The translations under genes and the position numbers were made by a program. A stretch of DNA of 64,000 nt from Pteria penguin. Taxonomy: Eukaryota > Mollusca > Bivalvia > Pterioida > Pteriidae. This document shows, in pieces, positions 54,342 to 64,000 of the stretch (within the stretch, counting starts at the first letter, position 1; each line of letters starts with the position of its first letter). Where the stretch lies: positions 25,292,841-25,356,840 of the forward strand of contig CM068583.1 in assembly GCA_035048485.1 (NCBI GenBank), written 5' to 3'. Below the pieces are notes generated by a model. That model was given only the letters and a program-made list of their open reading frames with translations. It ran no database searches and was not told the DNA's origin.

Positions 54342-56852
54342 AACAAGAGGCCCACTTAGTGGGCCTATATCGCTCACCTGAGTACCTAGATGATCAGTCA
54401 TGCATGAAGGAAGAATTCATTTATTTTTGCATTAATGTTATTTCAGACTAGAATAAAAAACAATATTTTTTTGCACATCCATTCAGGTGATTTTGATATT
54501 AAGTATTTCCTTTGTCTCTGCAAGATGTCATCAGGGCAACAAGTTAGTCATTTTCTTTAGGTGGGGCCTTTTGTTGACTGATTTCAAGTCTGGGTCATGA
54601 ACAACAATTGTTTCAAATATTGTCCAGATCTAACTTAAAATTGCCTAATTTCATATGTTGAGTGTTGAGAAACATCTAAAAACTTATTTAGATGTGTAAA
54701 GAAATGAAAAAAAAATTTTGACCACAGCTGGATTTGAACCGCTACTCTCCATATTTCAATTACCAAGTGGTATATGTACCATTGTGAGACCTACTTTTTA
54801 GACATGGTGGCATTATCTTTTAACCAATTTGGATGAAATTTACCAAATTGATAGAGGACCTTTAGTACTTCATGTATTCCATGTTTGATTAAAAGCTTTC
54901 ATGTGGTATAACAGCAGAAGTGAAAAATGTGATTGAATTGTTCCTACACACCCTCATTTGGAAGTCTTAAAAAATTCATAGAAAATCCAAAAATTGAGAT
55001 ATTGACAAAATTCTTTCAAAGTAACAATCCTTACCATAATTATGATCACAAAAGTCCATAAGAAATCATCATTATCAATTAACTAGGAAATATGACACTT
55101 TTTTCTGCATTGAATCACCAAGTCCAAAGACATTTCGAAAAAAATTCTAAAATTTGATTTTGGAAGGAAACCAAAATGACAATACATCTTCACTCATCCC
55201 TCTAGATCATTTCTATGCATTCTGTTTGTCTCTGTATACAGCCCTTATGAAAAAGAATATTGTTAAACGAGGGAACTCTTTTGTGACCTACTCTTGACTA
55301 TGGTGGCGCCACCTGTAAAGAGGTCTGGGCGAAAACAACAGAATTTGAAGAGGATCATAAGTGACTTATTTCTACCAAGATTTATTAAAATTCTTCAAAC
55401 AGTTTTGTAGAAAAAGTTGAAAATGTGAAAAATGGCCAACCCCCCCCCCCTTTTTTTTGGAAATCTTAAATGTAAAATTCCTAATTTCATATGTTGAGTG
55501 TTGAGACACATCTAAAAACTTATTTAGATGTGTAAAAAAAAAAAAAAAAAATTTTTTTGACCACAGCTGGATTTGAATCGCTACTCTCCATATTTCAATT
55601 ACCAAGTGGTATATGTACCATTGTGAGACCTACTTTTAGACATGGTGGCATTATCTGTTAACCAATTTTGATGATCCGCACAAAAAACAAAACCTTTGAA
55701 AAGGACTATGAGTACTTGCATCCTACCCAGTTTTATCACAATCCTTCAAGTTGCTCTATAGATCAAGTTGAAGATATGAAAAATTGTCCCCCCCCCCCCC
55801 CTTTTCTTGGAAGTCTTAAAAAATTCATAAAAAATTCAAAAATCGAGATATTGAAAAAATTCCTTCGCACCAGCATTCCTTACCATAGAAATGATTAAAT
55901 GAAACCAAATGAATGCATCAATGTTTACTAAAAGAAAATAATAACTCTTTAATGCATTAAAATAACGAAGTCCAAAATAAAAATGAAAAAACGTCAAAAA
56001 TTTGATTTCGGAATGGAACCAAAAATATCAACACTTCTTCCCATATGCCTCTTAATCATTCCTATGCAGTCAGTTTGTCGCTGTATGCACCCGATCTGAA
56101 TAAGAAGTTTGTCAAAGGAGGGTACCCTCTGTGACCTACTTTTGTCTGTGGTGGTGCCTCCTGTTCATGGATCCTGACAAAGATGACCACATTTGTCAGG
56201 GACCTTGAGTATTTGATGCATGCCAAGTTTCATTGAATTCCAGCAAGTGGTTCCGAAGAAAAAGTTCAAAATGTGAAATGTTTACACCAATTATCCCACC
56301 CCCCCTTTCTCTTGAAAGTCTTAAAAATTCATAAAAAATCCAAAACATAAAATAATGAAAAATTTTCTTCGCAGTAGTATTTCTTACCATCAAAATGATC
56401 AAATTAAACCAAATTAATGCATCAATGTTTACTAAAAGAAAAAAATACCTCTTTTCTGCATTAAAACTACCAAGTACAAAAAAACGTCAAAAATTTGATT
56501 TCGGAACGGAACCAAAAATAAGAACACTTCTTCACACATCCCTCTAGATCATTCCTATGCATTCGGTTTGTCTCTGTATGCCCCCAGCCTGACGAAGAAG
56601 TTTGTCAAAGGAGGGTACCCTCTTTGACCTACTTTTGCCTGTGGTGGCGCCACCTGTTGATGAATCCGGACGAAAAACAACAACACTTGTAGGGGACCAT
56701 GAGTACTACATGCTTATCAAGTTTCATCAAATTCTGTTCAGTGGTTCTGGAGAAGAAGTCGAAAATGTGAAAAGTTAACGACGGACGACAGACGACGGAC
56801 GGTGATTGATCACAATAGCTCACTTGAGCCTTTGGCTCAGGTGAGCTAAAAA
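54342..56852 (-). mobile_element. Family C repeat, copy C3
   Basis: Opposite orientation to C1. Its left end is AACAAGAGGCCCACTTAGTG with palindrome GGCCCACTTAGTGGGCC (54349-54365) and CGCTCACCTGAGTACC. The right end is CACTTGAGCC/GGCTCAGGTGAGCT ending 56847, then an A run. A segment of about 830 bp is internally duplicated (blocks beginning near 54650 and 55480, each with TTTGACCACAGCTGG and the tRNA-box-like TTTGAACCGC or TTTGAATCGC). C runs at 55440 and 55788 occupy equivalent places. No coding sequence was seen. Confidence 0.6.
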
Positions 56853-58417
56853 ATGGATACTCCATGAAGCACAATAGTAATGAAGGAAATGAATAACACA
56901 GTACATAGAAAATAATTGTATTAATTGATGATGTTTTCAAATCTCAGTGTATCATATGGATATCCAATTGAGCCAACTGTAGTACAACAAGTGATCACAG
57001 TATCTTAAACTAAAATGTGTAAGCTTGACCTTGATTAGCTATGAAATAAAATTCTTTATTGTGACTTTAACCTTTCAGTATTGACCTTAAGTGACCTTTG
57101 TGCATTGGCACTTAAGCTAATTAACATTTTTGTCAAGTAGGATAAAATTCTGACGAAAAGTGTGGGAGATATAAGTACTTCATGGAATTTTAACTCATAG
57201 TTAATAAGTGTCCTTGACCTTTCAGAAATGACCTTGAGTGACTTTTGTCCTAAAGCCCTTAACCTAAATTACATTTTGGTGATATATGATCTAATGCTGA
57301 TGAAAGGTATAGGAGATATGAGCTTGGATGGACGGACACACGCACACTTCAACGACTATATGCTCTCCCGAAATTTCCTTGGGAACATAATTACTATGAT
57401 GATAAATGAAAGTTATGCGCAAGTTACTCACATTTTCAAAAGTCAGAATGAAAATGTTAAATGAAATATATATGCAAATTATTTACATGTTCAAGAGTCA
57501 GTATGAAAATGATGGCAACATATCTTTATAGTTATCATCTTCAACAAGGAACAACCTTCAAATGAAACAAAAGGTACCGGTAATTTTATCACATATGAAA
57601 ATTAAAACATGCTCAATAAAGCAGAAAACATAAACTGATAATGTCACCTAGGAAACTGGAAAGATATCAGCATTACTGACATCATCAGAGGTTGTGCAGC
57701 CACATACAGACAATGACTACATTCAGAGACCTGAAGACCTGCAGCTTTTACTTACAAACACAAGAGAACATTATCTGGTAACCTTCACATGATGACATTT
57801 AGAAAAAGATAATGTTTGATATTTGTATATATATTAACCAAATTATAGTATTGTTCTCCTTTTCTTTTTAATACGTTTGAATTAAAATAAGTCACTGAGA
57901 TCTTCTATATTTAAAATATCCTTTTATGCTTGAAATATGAGATCACTTTGTAGTCCACTGAAAATGAACTGAATGCAGAATTTGTTGAACTTTGAATTTA
58001 CTGTATCTAACTTTCTTTATCAATGAACCTGGCATCTTTGTCATCCTTCTATACAAATGCTGAAGTGCAAAGAAATTTTTAATCAAGAGTTTCAACATAG
58101 CGTTCGAAGTGTTTTTCAAGAATCTGGTTTTCGCAGATGACTGTAGCCATGTCTATGGCTAAAATCTCTGATCAGTATTTCCCTTGCATATTCCTATAGC
58201 TTCTACTATCTTCTTCATTTCTGGAGCTGATGTTTTCTGAAAATTGAACAAACTCAAATTATTCTAAATGAATTAATATAATCATTATCGTTAATTATCC
58301 ACGCATGTTTTTCATCCTTTATTATCAGACATCATATATGGATTTCTGTTGATTGAAAATGCAATATTTTCTACTGGTTTCAGAAACTAGGAAAACTATT
58401 CATAACCCATATTCATG
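56853..58417 (+). other. Non-coding stretch, partly degenerate repeat
   Basis: No gene was recognised. At about 57040-57340 two loosely repeated blocks contain TTGACCTTAAGTGACC and TTGAGTGACTTTTGTCC-type text, comparable in style to 36240-37800. The rest is unremarkable AT-rich sequence. Confidence 0.4.
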
Positions 58418-58588
58418 GTTGGTTGTTTGATTTGTGTTTTATGTCGCTTTCAACTATATTTCAGTTATATTGAACATGGAAGCAGGAGGTTACCAACCTC
58501 TTAAACATAGTGGCGCAACCCAGGAACCGAACCTGGATTGTCGGCACCGCAAGCCAAGCGCTTAACCACTACACCAAGCCTACCCCCA
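58418..58588 (-). mobile_element. tRNA-derived SINE, family S2, second copy
   Basis: Minus-strand box A TGGTGTAGTGG (complement 58566-58576) and box B GGTTCGGTTCC (complement 58523-58533) match the copy at 37834-38008. The shared body includes CTTAAACATAGTGGCGCAAC and TATGTCGCTTTCAAC (plus-strand reading). It is more diverged than the first copy, and only a doubtful CCATAT duplication flanks it. Confidence 0.75.
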
Positions 58589-58628
58589 TATATATGGAAA
58601 AAAGTGTAAGATCGTAAATGTATAATAA

Positions 58629-60683
58629 AACAAGAGGCCCAAGTGGGCCTATATCGCTCACCTGAGTACCTAGATGATCAGTCATGCATGAAGGAAGAAT
58701 TCATTTATTTTTGCATTAATGTGACTAAGTCAACACAAATGTTGAAAATATGTCAAATTTTATTTCAGGCTAGAATAAAAAACAACACTTTTTTGCACAT
58801 CCATTCTGGTGATTTTGATATTAAGCATTTCCTTTGTCTCTGCAAGAGGTCATTCAGGGTAACAAGTTAGTAATTTTCTTTAGGTGGGGCCTTTTGTTGT
58901 CTGATTTCAAGTCTGGGTCATGAACAACAATTGTTTCAAATATTGTCCAGATCTAACTTAAAATTGCCTAATTTCATATGTTGAATGTTGAGAAACATCT
59001 AAAAACTTATTTAGATGTGTAAAGAAATGAAAAAAAAAATTTTGACCACAGCTGGATTTGAACCGCTACTCTCCATATTTCAATTACCAAGTGGTATATG
59101 TACCATTGTGAGAACTGCTTTTTAGACATGGTGGCATTATCTGTTAACCAATTTGGATGAAATTTACCAAATTGATAGAGGACCTTTAGTACTTCATGTA
59201 TTCCATGTTTGATTAAAATCTTTCATGTGGTATAACAGCAGAAGTGAAAAATGTGATTGAATTGTTCCTATACACCCTCATTTGGAAGTCTTAAAAAATT
59301 CATAGAAAATCCAAAAATTGAGATATTGACAATTTCTTTCAAAGTAACAATCCTTACCATAATTATGATCACAATAGTCCATAAGAAATCATCTTTATCA
59401 ATTAACTAGGAAATATGACACTTTTTTTTCTGCATTGAATCACCAAGTCCAAAGAAATGTTGAAAAAAAATTCTAAAATTTTAAAATTTTATTTTGGAAG
59501 GGAACCAAAATGACAATAATTCTTCACTCATCCCTCTAGATCATTTCTATGCATTCTGTTTGTCTCTGTATACAGCCCGTATGAAAAAGAATATTGTTAA
59601 AGGAGGGAACTCTTTTGTGACCTACTTTTGACTATGGTGGCGCCACCTGTAAAGAGGTCTGGACGAAAACAACAGAATTTGGAGAGGATCATAAGTGACT
59701 TAATTCTACCAAGATTTATTAAAATCCTTCAAACAGTTTTGTAGAAGAAGTTGAAAATGTGAAAAATGGCCCCCCCCCCTTTTTTTTTTTGGAAGTCTTA
59801 AACGTAAAATTCCTAATTTCATATGTTGAGTATTGAGAAACATCTAAAAATTTATTTAGATGTGTAAAAAAAAAAGAAAAAAATTTTTTGACCACAGCTG
59901 GATTTGAACCGCTACTCTCCATATTTCAATTACCAAGTGGTATATGTACCATTGTGAGACCTACTTTTTAGACATGGTGGCATTATCTGTTAACCAATTT
60001 GGATGAAATTTACCAAATTGATAGAGGACTTTTAGTACTTCATGTATTCCATGTTTCATTAAAATCTTTCACGTGTTTTCGTAGAAAAAGTTGAAAATGT
60101 GAAAAATGGCCAAACCCCCCCCCCCCTTTCTTTGGAAGTCTTAAAAAATTCATAAAAAATCCAAAAATTGAGATAATGACAAAATTCTTTAACAATAATA
60201 TTCCTTACCGTAATTATGATCAAAATAGTCATTAAGAAATCATCAATATCAATTAACTGAAAAAACATGACACTTTTCTTCATTGAAATGACTAAGTCCA
60301 GACACATCTCCAAAAAAGCGTAAATTTCTATTTGACGGATCTTAACCCCAAACACAATTTTTAATAACCCATCTTTATAGATTGTTGAAATGCAATTAGT
60401 TTCCCCATTTATGTACTGGTTCTGGAGAAGAAGATGTTTGAGAGGGGTACCCTTTTGGGCACTTTTGGTCCTGCCCTGGATCCACCCCTGAGGGAATCTG
60501 GATCCTAAACACAATTTTAGTAGGGGGCATTGAGTACATCATTTACACAAAGTTTGATCCAAATGTGCAATGTAGTTCCAGAGAAGAAGTCGAAAATGTG
60601 AAAAAGTTAACGATGGACGACGACGACAGAGCGCACTATGACTATAGCTCACTTGAGCCTTTGGCTCAGGTGAGCTAAAAAAA
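58629..60683 (-). mobile_element. Family C repeat, copy C4
   Basis: Same orientation and structure as C3: left end ACAAGAGGCCCAAGTGGGCC with CGCTCACCTGAGTACC, right end GAGCC/GGCTCAGGTGAGCT to 60676 and an A run. Blocks from 58974 and 59815 duplicate each other, as in C3. C runs at 59769 and 60116 lie in corresponding positions. Short minus-strand frames across it have no family resemblance. Confidence 0.6.
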
Positions 60684-63011
60684 GAATAAATTGACAATAA
60701 CCTGGAACTTAAACCTGACAAAAATACAAATACAAACAATCCAACTTTAAGAAATAATGTGATTGTTTTGTTATGCATAGAGAAGTATGTATGTTCAGCT
60801 ACAATCTAGTGAAGTTTGTTGAGTGACGACAACCTGACAAATGAAAAATTTAAAAGATATCTATCTAATATGTCTCAAACTTACCTGCTCAGCTGACTAC
60901 TGTGTTGTTGAGAGTGTGACCTTACCTGGGTAAGTATAAGCCACAATATGTTACTACTACATGTATATAGTCTCGAATTCTGACATCTGCAATGACAGGT
61001 TCCTTCTACAGTGCATCAGGTACAGAGTTGTCTCATGTTTGATGATATTTCTCACAGGTACAAGGTTTGGATTTTACCATGACATTGTTGGTTCACTTAT
61101 CCTGAAGAAGATTTTGATAAGAATTAATGATCTAACTAGATATACCACTATCATATGTGCAGACAGTTCTGAGAAGTCTACATAACACATATTCTATATG
61201 CACAATATACCAATTATTCTACTGCTTTATTAGTATGGATTAAGGCTCAAACTTTGAGTACACTACATAATGGAAAAAGTACTATTCTCGAAATCGGTGT
61301 GAGGTCACCGTCTCCCTTGGTCTACTTAGATGCCTGAGGAGGAATCTGGCCATGTCTCTTGGGGTAAAACTCGGGGTTTATCATTAGTAGCCTTAATACA
61401 ACTGTATGCTCTTCCGTTTCTATTCTGAAGGGAGTTTCTTATAAAATACGATCGAAAATATGTAAAGCATGGATTCATAATTTACTTGCTTGAATGACAA
61501 AATAATTTAATAATTCCCTTTTACCAAATTCTGACCTAAATGCTCAGTGTTCTCTATAATAAAGTCCGATGTTTTACCCGAATGTTTCGAATGCTGGTTA
61601 TGAATAATCCGATGTCCATCTTCGAAATATGAAATCGCTCTTGCACACTTTTATAGCAAGAGAATTTGAATACAGATATTAGTTGTTAATCTGGAATTCA
61701 AAACCAAAAACTGTTGTAATAGTTCTATAGAAATCTGTTGTATTTCATCTTGGAAAATTAAAGGTAATGGCTTTCCAATTACAGCTATCACATACAAACG
61801 TGATTCTGTTTGTATGAACATGACATGTACAAGCTGACCTAATTTCTATTGAAAAAGTTAATCAACTATAATGGCGTACTGCAATACGTTGTTGTGAACT
61901 GGCCCTTGGTTCAAAATCTACAAGTCATATAACATTTAAAGACGAAAACAATTCTAAAAAAATAGGGTACCGCTAACGGGTGCATGATATGCCCGCATCA
62001 TTTTTTAATGTAGTCTACAAGCTACACCCTTTCATATGACACCATCAAAAGCTTTGTTTCCCCTTTAAATTAGGAGTAGAAACCTGAAAAACCTTTCTGA
62101 TCCCATCCACTTTCCCCCACCCCAGGGGCCTGACCCCAACTTTCAAACCCACAGGCACAACTGCAAGTCATACCCTATCATATGACACCATCAAAAGTTT
62201 TGTTCCCCTTTTAGTTACGGAGAAACCCGGACAAGGATGAATGAGCGGACGAACAGACAGACGGCAGCGGTATAGCATAATACACCCACATTTTTAAATG
62301 CGGGCGTATAGAATTTCAAATATAGCCAAACTCGACGGTGTTAAAATACCGTAGCGTTTAATACAAAGGTGTACTGACTACTGCATTCTGCAATGCGTTG
62401 TAATGAACTAGTCGTACGATTCAAAATTTGCACGTCTTACATTAAAAACTAATTATAAAAAGTTTCTACAGCTAAACAAATACTAATATATACACAATGT
62501 ATCAATCAGAATTCACAAAACACTTATTATTTATCGAGAATTCTTCCACTATCAGCTAGCTGTCTCGATCACGTACCTTTCTTCGTCTCGGCTATTATTA
62601 ATATTATAGAATAACATGCGCCAAACATTCTGGGAAATTTCCATAAGCTTTGTACTAAATCTTTATTCCTCTAAAATTTCGAACTAACTCTTTTAAATTG
62701 TGTATTGGATACGATGAAACACAGTTACACAAAAGTAACATTCAGATCAGTTAGACACATTTACATAAGCTGTAACAGATGTACCATTGAATAATCATAA
62801 AATCTTGTGCATTTGAAGAGTATTTAAAAATTTTGAGACTTTTCAGTGTGACTTTGCAGTTATCATGAAAAGTAGATTGATACCAAGTGGTATTGTGTAA
62901 TAGTAAACATATACATGTATGTCTAGGTGTCATTATGTAATAGGAAACATATACATGTACATGTATATCTAGGTGAAATTAGAGTTTTTGTATAATTGAA
63001 CATCATACACG
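60684..63011 (+). other. Non-coding stretch without recognised genes
   Basis: No host gene was recognised. It includes a small possible transposon remnant (61966-62312, listed separately) and a short direct duplication at 62900-62975 built on AAACATATACATGTA and TCTAGGTG. Confidence 0.45.
61966..62312 (+). repeat. Possible short interspersed element with inverted subterminal motifs
   Basis: ATATGCCCGCAT (61987-61998) and ATGCGGGCGTAT (62298-62309) are imperfect inverted copies near the two ends. Between them ATATGACACCATCAAAAG occurs twice about 147 bp apart. This fits a decayed non-autonomous element of about 350 bp, but no target duplication was confirmed. Confidence 0.35.
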
Positions 63012-64000
63012 TTAAGACAGTGCAAGCTGGACATGTATTGCATCGTGGTAACTGTAATATACTGGTAATACATGACACACACCTATAACAGCCTGAGACA
63101 CATAAACATGGTCAATTATTGTCCCTTTATCAGTAGTTCTTGACTTGACCAATTGACTAAATCCAAGCTCTTTCATTTTTCGATAAATGCATCCTTCTTT
63201 TCCAGATATGTTCTCATTGAAGTCTCCCATGACTACTACAGCGTTTGTTTTCCTGAATGCATGAGTTATCAATGATGACAGAGAAATTACACACTGCTCA
63301 ACAGGCCATGTAGGAGGTCTATATACTGTGATAATTGCAAGTTTGCCATTTTGCACCAAGAAGAGCATTGCTTCTATGTTCTTGATAGCAAAAGATTCCA
63401 TTGTGATACCAGAATTATCCTTTATATAAACTCCTACTCCTCCTCCTTTCGAAGTTTTCAGTTCTCGACTTTTGATATTACTAATGTCGTAGCATACTTC
63501 TCTTGTTCTATGGTTAAGACTGAATTTTTCCAACTGCAAGAAGCTCTCATCTGATTCCTGATTAATCCATGTCTCCGTTAGGCAGATGGCATCAACATTT
63601 GAGAATCGTTTGTCAGATCTCAAATGCATTATGTTGACTATCAAATTCTGAATATTGAGAAGGATTAAGTTAGTGACTTCAGTGTATGGCAGTCCTTGTG
63701 ACATTTTAAACGAAAATGGGCTACGAAATACCTTCATTGAAAGCTGACCTACCTCGACTTCTTTGTCTGCAAAAATTTTGGATTGTAAGACATTTTCACT
63801 TTCACTATCTATGTATAATCCCGATTTTGAAGTGGCACGGCTTAAAGCTACATATGACTGACCAGGTGCAAACATTTTGTTCAAATTCACTGCTATCTCT
63901 GTACATGTTTGCCCCTGAACTTTATGTGCAGTACATGCCCATGCAAGTTTCAGAGGAAATTGATGTCTAACTACACCGCTTCTTGTTGCCTCATCCTCTA
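63012..64000 (-). CDS. Second Helentron protein, C-terminal part (enters from right edge)
   Basis: The minus-strand frame is open from the window edge to a stop at 63012. It starts inside the helicase ([19 protein letters not shown], then [15 protein letters not shown]), continues through a short linker and ends in an EEP domain: [18 protein letters not shown] (catalytic Glu), [26 protein letters not shown] and [14 protein letters not shown]. The residue usually Asp in the final Asp-His pair is Tyr; the His is kept. It has the same domain order as 39662-46450 but is clearly divergent in sequence, so it represents a separate Helentron lineage. The downstream 3' region extends leftward from 63011 and no terminus was identified. 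Confidence 0.85.
   Translation of the reverse strand, partial: EDEATRSGVVRHQFPLKLAWACTAHKVQGQTCTEIAVNLNKMFAPGQSYVALSRATSKSGLYIDSESENVLQSKIFADKEVEVGQLSMKVFRSPFSFKMSQGLPYTEVTNLILLNIQNLIVNIMHLRSDKRFSNVDAICLTETWINQESDESFLQLEKFSLNHRTREVCYDISNIKSRELKTSKGGGVGVYIKDNSGITMESFAIKNIEAMLFLVQNGKLAIITVYRPPTWPVEQCVISLSSLITHAFRKTNAVVVMGDFNENISGKEGCIYRKMKELGFSQLVKSRTTDKGTIIDHVYVSQAVIGVCHVLPVYYSYHDAIHVQLALS

Overview
The window looks like repeat-dense nuclear DNA from a marine mollusc, most likely a bivalve. It is AT-rich and eukaryotic (splice-acceptor signal, tRNA-derived SINEs, a LINE tail, Helitron-type elements). It also carries hairpin-ended interspersed repeats (GCTCACCTGAGCC family) and Helitrons with satellite-like cores of the kind common in bivalve genomes. 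The bivalve assignment is inference. No convincing host protein-coding gene, tRNA, rRNA or CRISPR was seen; almost everything recognisable is mobile DNA.

Left part (1-22779): a cluster of non-autonomous Helitrons, nearly all head to tail. Two 3'-end types occur. Type A ends in a CCTGTTGCC/GGCAACAGG hairpin and CTAGT (copies at 262-2087 and 2368-4169, a 61-bp solo end at 2088-2148, remnants at 1-240 and 20976-22779). Type B ends in a CTCGTTGC/GCAACGAG hairpin and CTAGT; five units of about 2.5 kb lie in tandem from 4533 to 17295. A chimeric sixth (17308-20872) has a different 5' half made of roughly 325-bp tandem repeats rich in TGACGTCA. Units are separated by (ATT)n and by 27-nt perfect hairpins of two types. 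The inner arm of each hairpin type repeats the motif that lies just before the terminal hairpin of one Helitron type.

Middle (22780-37833): unique or decayed sequence with two copies of one tRNA-derived SINE family, a 5'-truncated frameshifted LINE tail (28386-29235), a 180-bp inverted repeat pair (26.5 and 31.4 kb), and the first of four copies of the GCTCACCTGAGCC-hairpin repeat (34241-35912).

Coding core (38268-46450): a Helentron-type Helitron. In order it encodes a basic N-terminus, a C76-like cysteine protease, an OTU cysteine protease, about fifteen 18-residue lysine-rich repeats, a Cys-rich region, a HUH Rep domain with two tyrosines, a PIF1-type helicase and an endonuclease/exonuclease/phosphatase (EEP) domain. 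The frame is broken twice, each time by one surplus base in a homopolymer (A6 at 38844-38849, G4 at 39793-39796). Decayed tandem copies of the EEP tail follow it (46560-47800). A second, divergent Helentron enters from the right edge on the minus strand (63012-64000).

Right part (49097-63011): three more copies of the GCTCACCTGAGCC repeat, one interrupted by a type A Helitron end followed by a rearranged type B copy (50351-53330), plus a second copy of another SINE and decayed unique sequence. The two coding elements are Helentron-type, whereas the A/B arrays have canonical Helitron CTRRT ends, so the machinery that moved the arrays is probably encoded elsewhere.
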